Source: Hyphomicrobiales bacterium
GTDB taxonomy: Bacteria > Pseudomonadota > Alphaproteobacteria > Rhizobiales > Xanthobacteraceae
NCBI GenBank assembly: GCA_003164375.1
Contig: PLTE01000263.1
Span: forward strand, 1,940 to 9,967
Direction: 5' to 3'
Length of the DNA stretch: 8,028 nt
The notes under the pieces were generated by a model that searched no databases, was not told the origin of the DNA, and saw only the letters and a list, made by a program, of their open reading frames with translations. A program made the position numbers and the translations under genes. Each line of letters starts with the position of its first letter. The first letter of the stretch is position 1. This document shows, piece by piece, positions 1 to 6,348 of the stretch.

Positions 1-122
1 CCATGATTGCCATTGCGGCGCCCCATGACGTCGCGCATGACAATTGTCGTCGCCAGGGACAGCAGCTAGGATGGATGATCGCTTTTTATAGCGCCGACCA
101 ACAAGCAGCGAGAAATTGCACG
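1..122. other. Left-edge upstream region of the DoxX gene
   Basis: No convincing gene is seen here. The frame of the downstream DoxX gene is open back to the left edge, but the extra N-terminus it would add is polar and unlike the family. The stretch contains a perfect 10-bp palindrome, GACAATTGTC (39-48), and the hexamer CATGAC twice, at 24-29 and 36-41. It may be the promoter or operator region of the DoxX gene, or of a divergent gene whose body would lie left of the window. Several minus-strand ATG triplets exist (at 4, 13, 26 and 38), but none has a clear ribosome binding site, so no partial gene is called. Confidence 0.4.
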
Positions 123-515
123 ATGAACAATCTAAAAGACTACCTGCCTCCAGTTGGACGCCTCTTGATGTCCAGCCTGTTTATTTGGGGAGGCATCGGC
201 AAATTGACGAATGTAAGCGGCACGATCCTGGGATTTGGCGGTCATTACCATCTGCCGCTGCCTGAAGTGGCGACCGGGATCGCCATCGCCGTCGAGCTCC
301 TCGGCGGGCTCGCTATCTTGGTGGGATTTAAAGCCCGGTGGGCCGCGGCAGTGCTCGCGATATGGTGCCTCATTACGGGCTTTGCCTTCCATCTGCCGGT
401 CGGCGACGTGCCCAATATGATCAACTTTTACAAGAACCTGGTGATGGCAGGCGGCTTTTTGTATGTGGTCGCCTACGGTCCCGGCGGCTTGAGCATCGAC
501 GGCAAGGCTGGGTAA
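123..515 (+). CDS. DoxX family small integral membrane protein
   Basis: A 130-residue protein with four hydrophobic segments, at about residues 10-28, 48-68, 73-90 and 103-118. This matches the DoxX family in length and topology. Family-like features are Arg13 at the start of helix 1, GGIGKL (23-28) at its end, the acidic Glu58 within helix 2, and YKNLVMAGGF (103-112) in helix 4. DoxX-like proteins sit in the inner membrane; some are linked to respiratory quinol oxidases or thiol-redox complexes, but most have no proven function, so no reaction is assigned. I chose the ATG at 123 because the longer in-frame version from position 3 adds about 40 polar residues. The Shine-Dalgarno is weak (GCGAG, about 9 bases upstream). 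The gene ends 15 bp before the end of the convergent RraA-family gene, leaving no room for a long terminator. It appears to be a single-gene unit unless it continues an operon from the left. Confidence 0.82.
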   Translation: MNNLKDYLPPVGRLLMSSLFIWGGIGKLTNVSGTILGFGGHYHLPLPEVATGIAIAVELLGGLAILVGFKARWAAAVLAIWCLITGFAFHLPVGDVPNMINFYKNLVMAGGFLYVVAYGPGGLSIDGKAG

Positions 516-530
516 AGCGCGTTAGCCCGC

Positions 531-1250
531 TCAGTCGTCGTCCCAGTGGGCTTCAATTTCGCGAACGCCGCTGGCGGCGAAGGCTGCCTCAAGATCGTGG
601 AGGTCAAAGAGGCTCGCACCGCCTTCTATCGCCACCGCCGCTTGCGCTTCGTGACGCATCCGGAGTTCGGCCTTCTCGATGGCGGCAGCCAAATCGTGCC
701 GGCGGATGACGAGCACTCCATCGCCGTCGGCGCAGATCAGATCGCCGGGATGCACCAGCGCGCCGTCGCATCGCAGCGGCGCATTGACCGTCCCCGATCG
801 GCGTTTTTCCGGGTGCGCCGGAGCGATCGCGGTCGACCAGACCGGATAGTGCCGTTGGGCGAGCGCGTCGGCGTCGCGAATGCAGCCGTCGACGATGACG
901 CCCGCGAGATTTTTGCGCTCGGCATAAACCGCGGCCAGGTAGCCCCATTGCGCCGCCGATGGCTCGCCCCCCGAGACCACCAGGACATCGCCCCTCGTGG
1001 CCAGTTGCAAGGCCTTATGCATCATGAGGTTGTCGCTTGCCGCGCATTGCGCCGTCACGGCCGGCCCCGCGATCCGGCTTGCCAGCACGAGCGGCCGCAT
1101 GCGCGGAGACATCATCGCTGCGTCTCGCACGTCTGCCGGCAGCGCTTCGTAAAGATCGGAGACGGTCAGACGCGCCGCGCGCGCGACGAGCGCGGGATCG
1201 GGCCGCCGTACCAGACGATAAACGACATTTTCGTGCGGCTTAGTCGACAT
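531..1250 (-). CDS. RraA family protein (HMG/CHA aldolase-like, oxaloacetate decarboxylase-like)
   Basis: A 239-residue member of the RraA/demethylmenaquinone methyltransferase-like fold. The family signature is visible: VVSGGEPSAAQWGYLAA (91-107), followed by GVIVDGCIRDADAL (117-130). In the aldolase branch, the Arg-Asp pair here at 125-126 and the Gly-rich loop at 94-95 bind the divalent metal and the pyruvate-like substrate. Family members cleave 4-hydroxy-4-methyl-2-oxoglutarate or 4-carboxy-4-hydroxy-2-oxoadipate to pyruvate plus an oxo-acid, or decarboxylate oxaloacetate. The RNase E inhibitor role that named the family belongs to the E. coli protein and should not be assumed. The start at 1250 is preferred over 1349 because the longer form runs across the spacer and into the end of the upstream Bug gene. 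A modest GGCAGG lies just upstream. It is the last gene of the minus-strand cluster, 56 bp behind the Bug gene, which fits cytoplasmic catabolism of an imported organic acid. The exact substrate is unknown. Confidence 0.85.
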   Translation of the reverse strand: MSTKPHENVVYRLVRRPDPALVARAARLTVSDLYEALPADVRDAAMMSPRMRPLVLASRIAGPAVTAQCAASDNLMMHKALQLATRGDVLVVSGGEPSAAQWGYLAAVYAERKNLAGVIVDGCIRDADALAQRHYPVWSTAIAPAHPEKRRSGTVNAPLRCDGALVHPGDLICADGDGVLVIRRHDLAAAIEKAELRMRHEAQAAVAIEGGASLFDLHDLEAAFAASGVREIEAHWDDD

Positions 1251-1273
1251 GCTGCCTGCCAAACTCTCGGGCG

Positions 1274-1306
1274 ACCGCGCGGCTGAAAAACCTCGCGCAG
1301 CGCGGT
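1274..1306 (-). other. Inverted repeat between the Bug and RraA genes
   Basis: Perfect 7-base arms ACCGCGC (1274-1280) and GCGCGGT (1300-1306) abut the Bug stop codon. An alternative 5-base stem, GCGCG (1277-1281) with CGCGC (1294-1298), competes inside it. On the minus strand the loop includes a short T-run. This could be an mRNA-stabilising or partial attenuation hairpin between two cotranscribed genes. It lacks a T-tract after the stem, so it is not called an intrinsic terminator. Confidence 0.3.
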
Positions 1307-2287
1307 TCAGTTCAACTTGACGTTCGCCGCCTTGACCACTTTTGCCCATTTCGCCACGTCAGTCGTCAGTATCGTCAGGAACTGCTCGGGCGACGTAACA
1401 AACGGTTCGGCGCCTTGGCCGGCGAGAAATTCGGTCATCTCTTTGCTGCGCAAGATCTCGCCCACGTCGCCATTTATTTTATGCACGACGGCCATATCGG
1501 TTCCGGCGGGAGCCAGAATGCCCCACCACGGATTGACGTCAAAGCCCGGCAAGCCTGACTCGGCGATCGTCGCGACATCCGGCGCAACGGCGGCGCGCTC
1601 GGCGCTGCTGACCGCGAGCGCCCGCACCTGCCCGCCACGGATGATACCGAGCACCGACGGTGCGCTGCTAAAGGCAGTGTCGACATGACCGGCGATCACG
1701 CCGGCGATCGCCGGCGCCACGCCGCCGTACGGGACATGAAGGATTTTGATCCCGGTCTCGGTCTTTAGCATTTCGCCGAGCAGATGGTTCACCGAGCCGA
1801 TCCCGGATGATGCAAAAGTGTACACATCCGGCCTTTGCCGCGCCAATTCGATAAACCCGCGCAAATCCTTGGCGGCCAAGTTTGGATTGGCAATCAGAAA
1901 AAATGGCGTCCGCGCGAGCGTCGCAACCGGTTGAAAATCCTTGATCGAATCAAACGGCAGGTCCGGATAAAGGCTCGGGTTGACGGCCTGTGATCCGGCA
2001 TAAGTCACCAACAGCGTGTAGCCATCCGCGGGCGATTTGGCGACGACTTCGGTGCCGACCACTCCGGCAGCACCGGCCCGGTTTTCAACGACGACCGGCT
2101 CGCCCCATCGCTCGCTCAACAACTGGCCGATTTTGCGCGCAAATACGTCGGTCGCGCCGCCAGGCGCCTGCGGAACCAAGAGCTTCACAACGCGCGTGGG
2201 ATATTGTTGCGCAGACGCGGCAGACGCGAGAACGCCGCAGCACGCTAGAAACGCGGCGAGCCGCGTCAAACTCGCAAGCACTTTCAT
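1307..2287 (-). CDS. Tripartite tricarboxylate transporter substrate-binding protein (Bug/TctC family)
   Basis: A 326-residue periplasmic solute-binding protein. Residues 1-26 form a Sec signal peptide (Lys2 and Arg9, hydrophobic core, cleavage after ASA26 before QQYP). The mature protein opens with the family's YPTRVVKLLVPQ and the ligand-loop motif PQAPGGATD (39-47), whose Asp47 and main chain normally grip a carboxylate. A second family block is VVENRAGAAGVVGTEVVAK (66-84), followed by SPADGYTLL (85-93). Length and layout are those of a complete Bug protein, a Venus-flytrap binder of small carboxylates or amides. The ATG at 2287 is preferred over upstream in-frame starts because it gives an intact signal peptide and has GGGAGAGG a few bases upstream; longer forms would run into the preceding gene. 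It is the middle gene of the minus-strand cluster, 38 bp after the NHL gene. No TctA/TctB permease is nearby. The ligand cannot be predicted. Confidence 0.92.
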   Translation of the reverse strand: MKVLASLTRLAAFLACCGVLASAASAQQYPTRVVKLLVPQAPGGATDVFARKIGQLLSERWGEPVVVENRAGAAGVVGTEVVAKSPADGYTLLVTYAGSQAVNPSLYPDLPFDSIKDFQPVATLARTPFFLIANPNLAAKDLRGFIELARQRPDVYTFASSGIGSVNHLLGEMLKTETGIKILHVPYGGVAPAIAGVIAGHVDTAFSSAPSVLGIIRGGQVRALAVSSAERAAVAPDVATIAESGLPGFDVNPWWGILAPAGTDMAVVHKINGDVGEILRSKEMTEFLAGQGAEPFVTSPEQFLTILTTDVAKWAKVVKAANVKLN

Positions 2288-2325
2288 CCAGCCTCTCCCG
2301 ACCCGGCGGGTCCGCTCACCAAGTG

Positions 2326-3408
2326 TTACTTCGCCGGATGCAGGATGAGTTTCTGGACGCGCCAGTTTAACAGTTCGCCGACGTAAAGCTCGTTTTCGGA
2401 CGGACAGGCGATTTCGTGAATCCAGCCGAACTGCTTGAGCTGCTTGCCGGCTTCGCCCAGCACGCCGAGGATTTTGCCGTCGAGGGTCATCTTGTAGATG
2501 CGTCCCGGATAGGCGTCGGATGTGTACAACACCTGATGCGGGCCGGGCGTGATGCAAACGGTCCACGGCGCGCCGGGCGACATGGTTCCGACCGACGCCG
2601 GGTCGGGCTTATTGCCGATCGCGGGCTGCGCGTTCGGATCGAACGGAACGTCGATGGTGATGACCCGCAAGAGCTTGCCGTCGTCGTCGAATACCTGAAT
2701 GCGGCGGTTGCCGCGGTCGGCGACATAGATGTTGCCCTGCGCGTCGGCGGCAATGCTGTGCGGCGTGTTGAACTGGCCCGGCTCCTTGCCGCGATCGCCC
2801 CACGATTTGATCCATTTGCCGTTCTTGTCGACCTTGGCGACCCGCGAATTGATGTAGCCGTCGCTGATGTAAGTATTGCCGGCTGGATCCCAGGTGATGT
2901 CGGTCACCTGGCGAAAGCGCCCGGGCTCCGCCGGCAACGGCGGATTGGGATGCTTTAACGGACCGGTGTCTTCGTCGGAGGCTTCCTGTTTGCGGCCGAA
3001 CACCATGAGGACGCGACCATCGGGGTTGAATTTGATGATCATGTCCGAGCCCTTGTCGGTCACCCAGATATTGTCCTCGGCATCGACGCGCACGGCGTGG
3101 GCGAACGACCAGGCGTAAAGATTGTGACCGATCTCGCGGATGAAGCGGCCGTCGGCGCCGAACTCCAGCAATTGCGCGGCCGCCGCCGCGTAAGCGGGAC
3201 CCGTGGTATTGCCGCGCTGCAGCACGAAGACGTGGCCCTTGGAATTGACCGCGACGCCAGACACTTCGCCGAGATACATGTCGCGCGGCAGCTTCAGCGG
3301 ATCGGGCACCGAGTCGAAGGGAATTGTCGGGACCGCACTGGGCGCAAGGGTTTGCGCGAAAGCCTGCTGGCTTAAGAGCAACATGAGCCCAGCGAACCAA
3401 TACTTCAT
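2326..3408 (-). CDS. Exported NHL-repeat beta-propeller protein, peptidyl-alpha-hydroxyglycine amidating lyase-like
   Basis: A 360-residue secreted protein. Residues 1-18 are a signal peptide (MKYWFAG..., cleavage after AFA18). The rest is a six-bladed NHL propeller: recurring strands of the type SGVAVNSKGHVFVLQR (50-65), HAVRVDAEDNIWVTDKG (104-120), VTDITWDPAGNTYISDGY (168-185), HSIAADAQGNIYVADRGN (217-234) and IHEIACPSENELYVGE (330-345). Arg65, Tyr185 and the His residues 104, 217 and 331 occupy places that match the catalytic Arg/Tyr and metal-binding His of peptidylglycine amidating lyase (PAL), which cleaves an alpha-hydroxyglycine to amide plus glyoxylate. This assignment is from family resemblance; bacterial members are largely uncharacterised and may act on other carbinolamides or only bind ligands. 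The start has a strong GAGGGAGG about 6 bases upstream. It is the promoter-proximal gene of the minus-strand cluster, followed by the Bug and RraA-type genes. Confidence 0.85.
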   Translation of the reverse strand: MKYWFAGLMLLLSQQAFAQTLAPSAVPTIPFDSVPDPLKLPRDMYLGEVSGVAVNSKGHVFVLQRGNTTGPAYAAAAAQLLEFGADGRFIREIGHNLYAWSFAHAVRVDAEDNIWVTDKGSDMIIKFNPDGRVLMVFGRKQEASDEDTGPLKHPNPPLPAEPGRFRQVTDITWDPAGNTYISDGYINSRVAKVDKNGKWIKSWGDRGKEPGQFNTPHSIAADAQGNIYVADRGNRRIQVFDDDGKLLRVITIDVPFDPNAQPAIGNKPDPASVGTMSPGAPWTVCITPGPHQVLYTSDAYPGRIYKMTLDGKILGVLGEAGKQLKQFGWIHEIACPSENELYVGELLNWRVQKLILHPAK

Positions 3409-3605
3409 GACAGCCTCCCTCGACGCTTGCGATTCTGCGAACAGCTTGCATCGAGCTTATTGGATTTTATCGACCGGCGCGAGCCTTGCCGGCGCGACGC
3501 GCCGCAATACGGCCATTCAATAATAGGCTTTGCCTTGATGCTTACGCCTTTGCATGATGCGGCGCGACCGCGCACGAAAAATCGCGGCACTGGGAGGAAT
3601 CAACC
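3409..3605. promoter_or_regulatory. Divergent intergenic control region between the NHL/Bug/RraA and Bug/Bug/SDR clusters
   Basis: The 197 bases between two outward-facing gene starts must hold both promoters. Visible elements are a 9-bp direct repeat CCGGCGCGA at 3474-3482 and 3489-3497 (15-bp period), a palindrome GGCGCG-A-CGCGCC at 3491-3503 overlapping the second copy, and an AT-richer patch around 3510-3530. The palindrome plus direct repeat could be an operator for a shared regulator. I could not place -35/-10 boxes with confidence, and no regulator gene is in the window. Confidence 0.5.
3593..3597 (+). promoter_or_regulatory. Shine-Dalgarno deciding the GTG start at 3606
   Basis: GGAGG lies 8 bases before a GTG codon. 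It is the best ribosome binding site near this gene, and the GTG gives a complete signal peptide, so GTG at 3606 is accepted over later ATG codons. Confidence 0.8.
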
Positions 3606-4613
3606 GTGGCGACTGATCGCTGCATTCGCAGATTTTCGCTCGTGACCATTGCGCGGCTTCTGTCTGTGGTCGCCATGCTGGGCGCGGCACCGCATGCCCG
3701 GGCGCAGGATTATCCGAGCCGTGTCATCACCTTGGTCGCGCCATTTCCGCCGGGCGGACCGTCCGATACGACGGCGCGGCTGCTTGTCAGCCCGATGTCG
3801 AAAGCGCTCGGTCAGCAGGTGATCGTCGAAAACACCACCGGCGCCGGTGGCATCATCGGCTCGAACCGTGTCGCGAAGGCAGCAGCCGACGGCTATACGC
3901 TGATCATCTCCGGCTCGGGCACCCATGCCGCTATCGAGTACCTCAACAAGGCTGCGCCCTATCGTCCGAGCGATTTCGAGCAAATCGGCTTGATCAACAC
4001 CTCGCCGGTCGTTGTCGTGGCGCGAAGCGGCGTGCCGGCCGACACGCTGAAGGACTTCGTCGCCTACCTGAAAGCCAATGAAAAGAAACTCACGGAGGCC
4101 GACGCCGGCACCGGCTCGATTTCGAATTTGGCCTGCTCGGTGTTTCACGCGCTTGCCGACGTCCACCCGACGGTGGCGTCGTATCGGGGCACGCCGGAGG
4201 CGACGATGGACCTGGTGCGAGGCAATGTAGACTTCGGCTGCAATCAGATTGTCAACATCGTGCCGCACATCAAAAGCGGCGCGCTCAAGGCTTATGCGGT
4301 GACCAGCGACAAGCGCTCGCCGATGCTGCCGGACGTTCCGACGACGGCCGAAGCGGGGATGCCGGCGTTCAATCTGACGGTCTGGTTCGGCCTCTCGGCG
4401 CCGAAGGGGACCCCGCGCCCGATCGTCGAGCAGCTCAACAAGGCGCTCGGCGCGGCGCTCGACGATCCCACCGTGGTCGCGCGCTTCGCCGAGCTCGGCT
4501 ACACCGTGGTGCCGCCGGAACGGCGAAGTTCCGCGTATTTCGACAGGTTTTATCAGGATGAAATCGCGCTCTGGGCAAAAGTGCTCGGCGACGCGAAGCT
4601 GACGCCGAAATAG
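3606..4613 (+). CDS. Tripartite tricarboxylate transporter substrate-binding protein (Bug/TctC family), GTG start
   Basis: A 335-residue exported binding protein. The signal peptide has a long n-region with several arginines (residues 1-16), a hydrophobic core (17-28), and a cleavage site after ARA33 before QDYP. The mature start YPSRVITLVAPFPPGGPSD (36-54) carries the canonical Bug ligand loop with Asp54. VIVENTTGAGGIIGSNRVAK (72-91) and AADGYTL follow, as usual. Residues of the type GLSAPKGTPRPIVEQLN in the C-terminal half are also typical. It is a complete periplasmic solute receptor for a small carboxylate-type ligand of unknown identity. It opens the plus-strand cluster, diverging from the NHL/Bug/RraA cluster, and is followed at once by a second Bug-type gene in the same reading frame (one TAG and one AGG codon between them). 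It is clearly diverged from the Bug at 1307-2287 and is not a recent duplicate. Confidence 0.93.
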   Translation: MATDRCIRRFSLVTIARLLSVVAMLGAAPHARAQDYPSRVITLVAPFPPGGPSDTTARLLVSPMSKALGQQVIVENTTGAGGIIGSNRVAKAAADGYTLIISGSGTHAAIEYLNKAAPYRPSDFEQIGLINTSPVVVVARSGVPADTLKDFVAYLKANEKKLTEADAGTGSISNLACSVFHALADVHPTVASYRGTPEATMDLVRGNVDFGCNQIVNIVPHIKSGALKAYAVTSDKRSPMLPDVPTTAEAGMPAFNLTVWFGLSAPKGTPRPIVEQLNKALGAALDDPTVVARFAELGYTVVPPERRSSAYFDRFYQDEIALWAKVLGDAKLTPK

Positions 4614-4616
4614 AGG
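4612..4616 (+). promoter_or_regulatory. Shine-Dalgarno favouring the start at 4623 over 4617
   Basis: AGAGG overlaps the TAG stop of the preceding Bug gene. It sits directly against the ATG at 4617 but at a workable 6 bases from the ATG at 4623, so 4623 is the likelier start. The arrangement favours coupled translation of the two genes. Confidence 0.6.
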
Positions 4617-4622
4617 ATGACA

Positions 4623-5546
4623 ATGACTCTCGATTGGATGCCCCAACGCGACGTGCAGATCATTGCCGGAACGCCGCCCGGCGGCGGTCTCGACCGTGTC
4701 GCGCGGGCGCTCAAGCCTGCCATGGAAAGGACCGGCCGCATCGCCGTCCCGTTGGAGATCGTCAATATTCCCGGCGGCGGCGCGCGCCGCGCTTGGACCG
4801 AATATATCGACAAACACTCCGGCGACGGCCACGTCATCGGCATCAGCTCGCCGAACCTCACCACCGATTATCTGGTCGGGGCCGCAAGCTTCGAGCACTC
4901 GAAATATGTGCCGATCGCGACGCTTGTAACCGAGTACATCGCGTTTGCCGTCAAATCGGATTCGCCGCTGCGGACGGGCGGCGATCTACTCGATCTGTTG
5001 GGTCGGAACGCAGCGGCGGTGAAGGTCGCGCTGTCGACGGCGCTCGGCAATCCCAACCATATTGCTTTGGCAAAATTGACGCGGCAGTCGGGCGGCGACG
5101 TCAATGCTCCCACCATCCGGGTGTTCGATTCGGCGCTCGCCGCGGTCGCTGACGTCGTCGCCGGGCTTTCGGACGTCTGCGCGGTCACCGCCGCAAGCGT
5201 GCTCGCGGAGCTCGCCGCCGGTCGCATCCGGCTCCTCGGTATTACCGCCCCCGAGCGCCTGTCGGGCGCCTTCGCGGCGGTGCCGACGTGGAACGAACAA
5301 TCGGCCGATTGCGTCGTCGGCGCCTGGCGCGGCGTCACCGGTCCGACCGGATTGAGCTTGGCGCAAGTCGCCTTTTGGCAGAGCGTGCTCAACGCCGCGA
5401 CCGAGCAGCCGATCTGGCGCGAAGAACTGTCGCGCTTGAGCTGGTCGCCGATGTATCGCGACGGCGCAGCGTTGCGCGCTTATCTTGACGCCGAACGGGC
5501 GGAATTTGTCGCCGTGCTGGGGGAGCTCGGCCTGCTGAAGGCGTAG
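4623..5546 (+). CDS. Bug/TctC-family substrate-binding protein homologue lacking a signal peptide
   Basis: A 307-residue protein with the Bug fold but no export signal. Its N-terminus, MTLDWMPQRDVQIIAGTPPGGGLDRVAR (given here as landmarks: WMPQR at 5-9, GTPPGGGLD at 16-24), aligns with the mature start of the preceding gene (YPSR...PFPPGGPSD). EIVNIPGGGARRAW (45-58) and GDGHVIGISS (67-76) replace the family's VVEN..GAGG and ADGYTL blocks. Length equals a mature Bug domain, so only the signal peptide is missing. It would be cytoplasmic as written. Possible roles are an intracellular ligand sensor or carrier, or the second half of a former tandem Bug protein; this is inference. No upstream in-frame start can restore a signal, because the preceding gene's TAG (4611-4613) is in the same frame. 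An alternative ATG at 4617 adds two residues. The short-chain dehydrogenase gene follows after 33 bp. Confidence 0.85.
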   Translation: MTLDWMPQRDVQIIAGTPPGGGLDRVARALKPAMERTGRIAVPLEIVNIPGGGARRAWTEYIDKHSGDGHVIGISSPNLTTDYLVGAASFEHSKYVPIATLVTEYIAFAVKSDSPLRTGGDLLDLLGRNAAAVKVALSTALGNPNHIALAKLTRQSGGDVNAPTIRVFDSALAAVADVVAGLSDVCAVTAASVLAELAAGRIRLLGITAPERLSGAFAAVPTWNEQSADCVVGAWRGVTGPTGLSLAQVAFWQSVLNAATEQPIWREELSRLSWSPMYRDGAALRAYLDAERAEFVAVLGELGLLKA

Positions 5547-5579
5547 ATTGCGGGCGGGCAGAGGCAAGAGCGAGACGGC

Positions 5580-6305
5580 ATGGAGCGGCTTTCGGGCAAG
5601 ATCGTTTTGGTGACTGGAGCCGCCGGCGCGATCGGTTCCGCGATCGCGGACGCGGTAACCGAACAGGGCGGCGTCGCGATCACCAGCGATCTTGCCGATC
5701 GCGGGCGGCTCACCCACACCCTCGACGTCACCTCCGAAACCGACTGGTTGCGGGTGATCGCCGCCATCGAAGCCAGCGCCGGGCGGCTCGACGGTCTGGT
5801 CAATGCCGCTGGTGTCGTCGCCATAGGCAACGTCGAGGACACCGACTTTGCCACCTGGCGTCGCGTCATGGCGATCAATCTCGACGGGACATTTCTCGGC
5901 TGCAAATACGCCATGCCGCTGTTGCGCCGAACCGGCGGTTCGATCGTCAATATCTCGTCGGTGTCAGGGCTGGTCGGCGGACACAATCTCGCGGCCTATA
6001 ACGCCTCCAAAGGCGGTGTGCGGCTCTTGACCAAATCGGTCGCGCTCCACGGCGCGCGGCTTAAACCCCCGGTGCGCTGCAATTCCGTACACCCGGCCTT
6101 CATCGAAGGTCCGCTGGTCGAGGGAATGATCGCGCAATTGCGCGATCCGGCGAGCGCCCGCGAACGCATGGCGGCGATGGTTCCGCTCGCCCGTTTCGGC
6201 ACGCCCGCCGAGGTGGCGGCGCTGTGCGTCTATTTGCTCGCCGACGAATCCGCCTTTGTCACCGGCGCCGAGCTCGCGCTCGATGGCGGGCTGACCGCGC
6301 AGTGA
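5580..6305 (+). CDS. Short-chain dehydrogenase/reductase (classical SDR, NAD-type)
   Basis: A 241-residue classical SDR. Motifs in order: the cofactor loop TGAAGAIG (12-19); Asp37 at the end of beta-strand 2, which favours NAD(H) over NADP(H); Asp49 of the LDV adenine site; NAAG (75-78); and the catalytic tetrad Asn100, Ser127, Tyr140 and Lys144 (YNASK). The usual PG after beta-6 is PA here (172-173, HPAFIEGPLV). The C-terminus GAELALDGGLTAQ is typical. The reaction would be NAD-linked oxidation of a hydroxyl to a carbonyl, or the reverse, on an unidentified metabolite in the cytoplasm. The ATG at 5580 opens directly into beta-strand 1. The Shine-Dalgarno is weak, so translation may depend on the upstream gene. 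It is the last gene of the plus-strand cluster with two Bug-type genes, which suggests it acts on the compound that the Bug proteins bind. Confidence 0.92.
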   Translation: MERLSGKIVLVTGAAGAIGSAIADAVTEQGGVAITSDLADRGRLTHTLDVTSETDWLRVIAAIEASAGRLDGLVNAAGVVAIGNVEDTDFATWRRVMAINLDGTFLGCKYAMPLLRRTGGSIVNISSVSGLVGGHNLAAYNASKGGVRLLTKSVALHGARLKPPVRCNSVHPAFIEGPLVEGMIAQLRDPASARERMAAMVPLARFGTPAEVAALCVYLLADESAFVTGAELALDGGLTAQ

Positions 6306-6342
6306 AGCGGTGCGCACCAGCAGCGGCAGTCGCTTCGAAGCG
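6304..6342. terminator. Possible bidirectional stem-loops between convergent genes
   Basis: The 43-bp gap between the convergent dehydrogenase and small membrane-protein genes is dense in symmetry: GGTGCGCACC (6309-6318), CGCTTCGAAGCG (6331-6342), and GAAGCG (6304-6309) pairing with CGCTTC (6331-6336). Convergent placement fits shared termination, but no clear T-run follows any stem, so the call is tentative. Confidence 0.3.
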
Positions 6343-6348
6343 TGAGCT

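Noticed and set aside
1..38. Start of a divergent gene on the minus strand at the left edge
   Set aside because: Four possible ATG triplets, no ribosome binding site, and at most a dozen codons visible; not supportable.
546..1286. A 246-codon plus-strand frame over the RraA-family gene
   Set aside because: It is antisense to a gene with clear RraA motifs, has an Arg-rich low-complexity product, and no ribosome binding site.
2210..2287. A lipoprotein lipobox in the first Bug protein (LACC near residues 14-17)
   Set aside because: The residues before the cysteines do not fit a lipobox, and the hydrophobic stretch continues to a good ASA signal peptidase I site at residue 26.
1307..2566. A longer 419-residue form of the first Bug protein
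   Set aside because: It would overlap the 3' end of the NHL gene and bury the clear signal peptide that starts at 2287, where a good ribosome binding site is present.
2609..3451. A 280-codon minus-strand frame overlapping the NHL gene
   Set aside because: It is an out-of-frame shadow of the NHL propeller with an Arg/Ala-rich product and no recognisable domain.
3600..4898. A 432-codon open frame on the minus strand across the two Bug genes
   Set aside because: It is antisense to two well-recognised Bug proteins in the same span, is rich in Arg/His of the kind produced by reading GC-rich genes backwards, and matches no family.
5480..5986. A 168-codon minus-strand frame over the dehydrogenase start
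   Set aside because: It is antisense to the dehydrogenase cofactor-binding region and the end of the third Bug gene, with a Ser/Arg-rich product lacking any motif.
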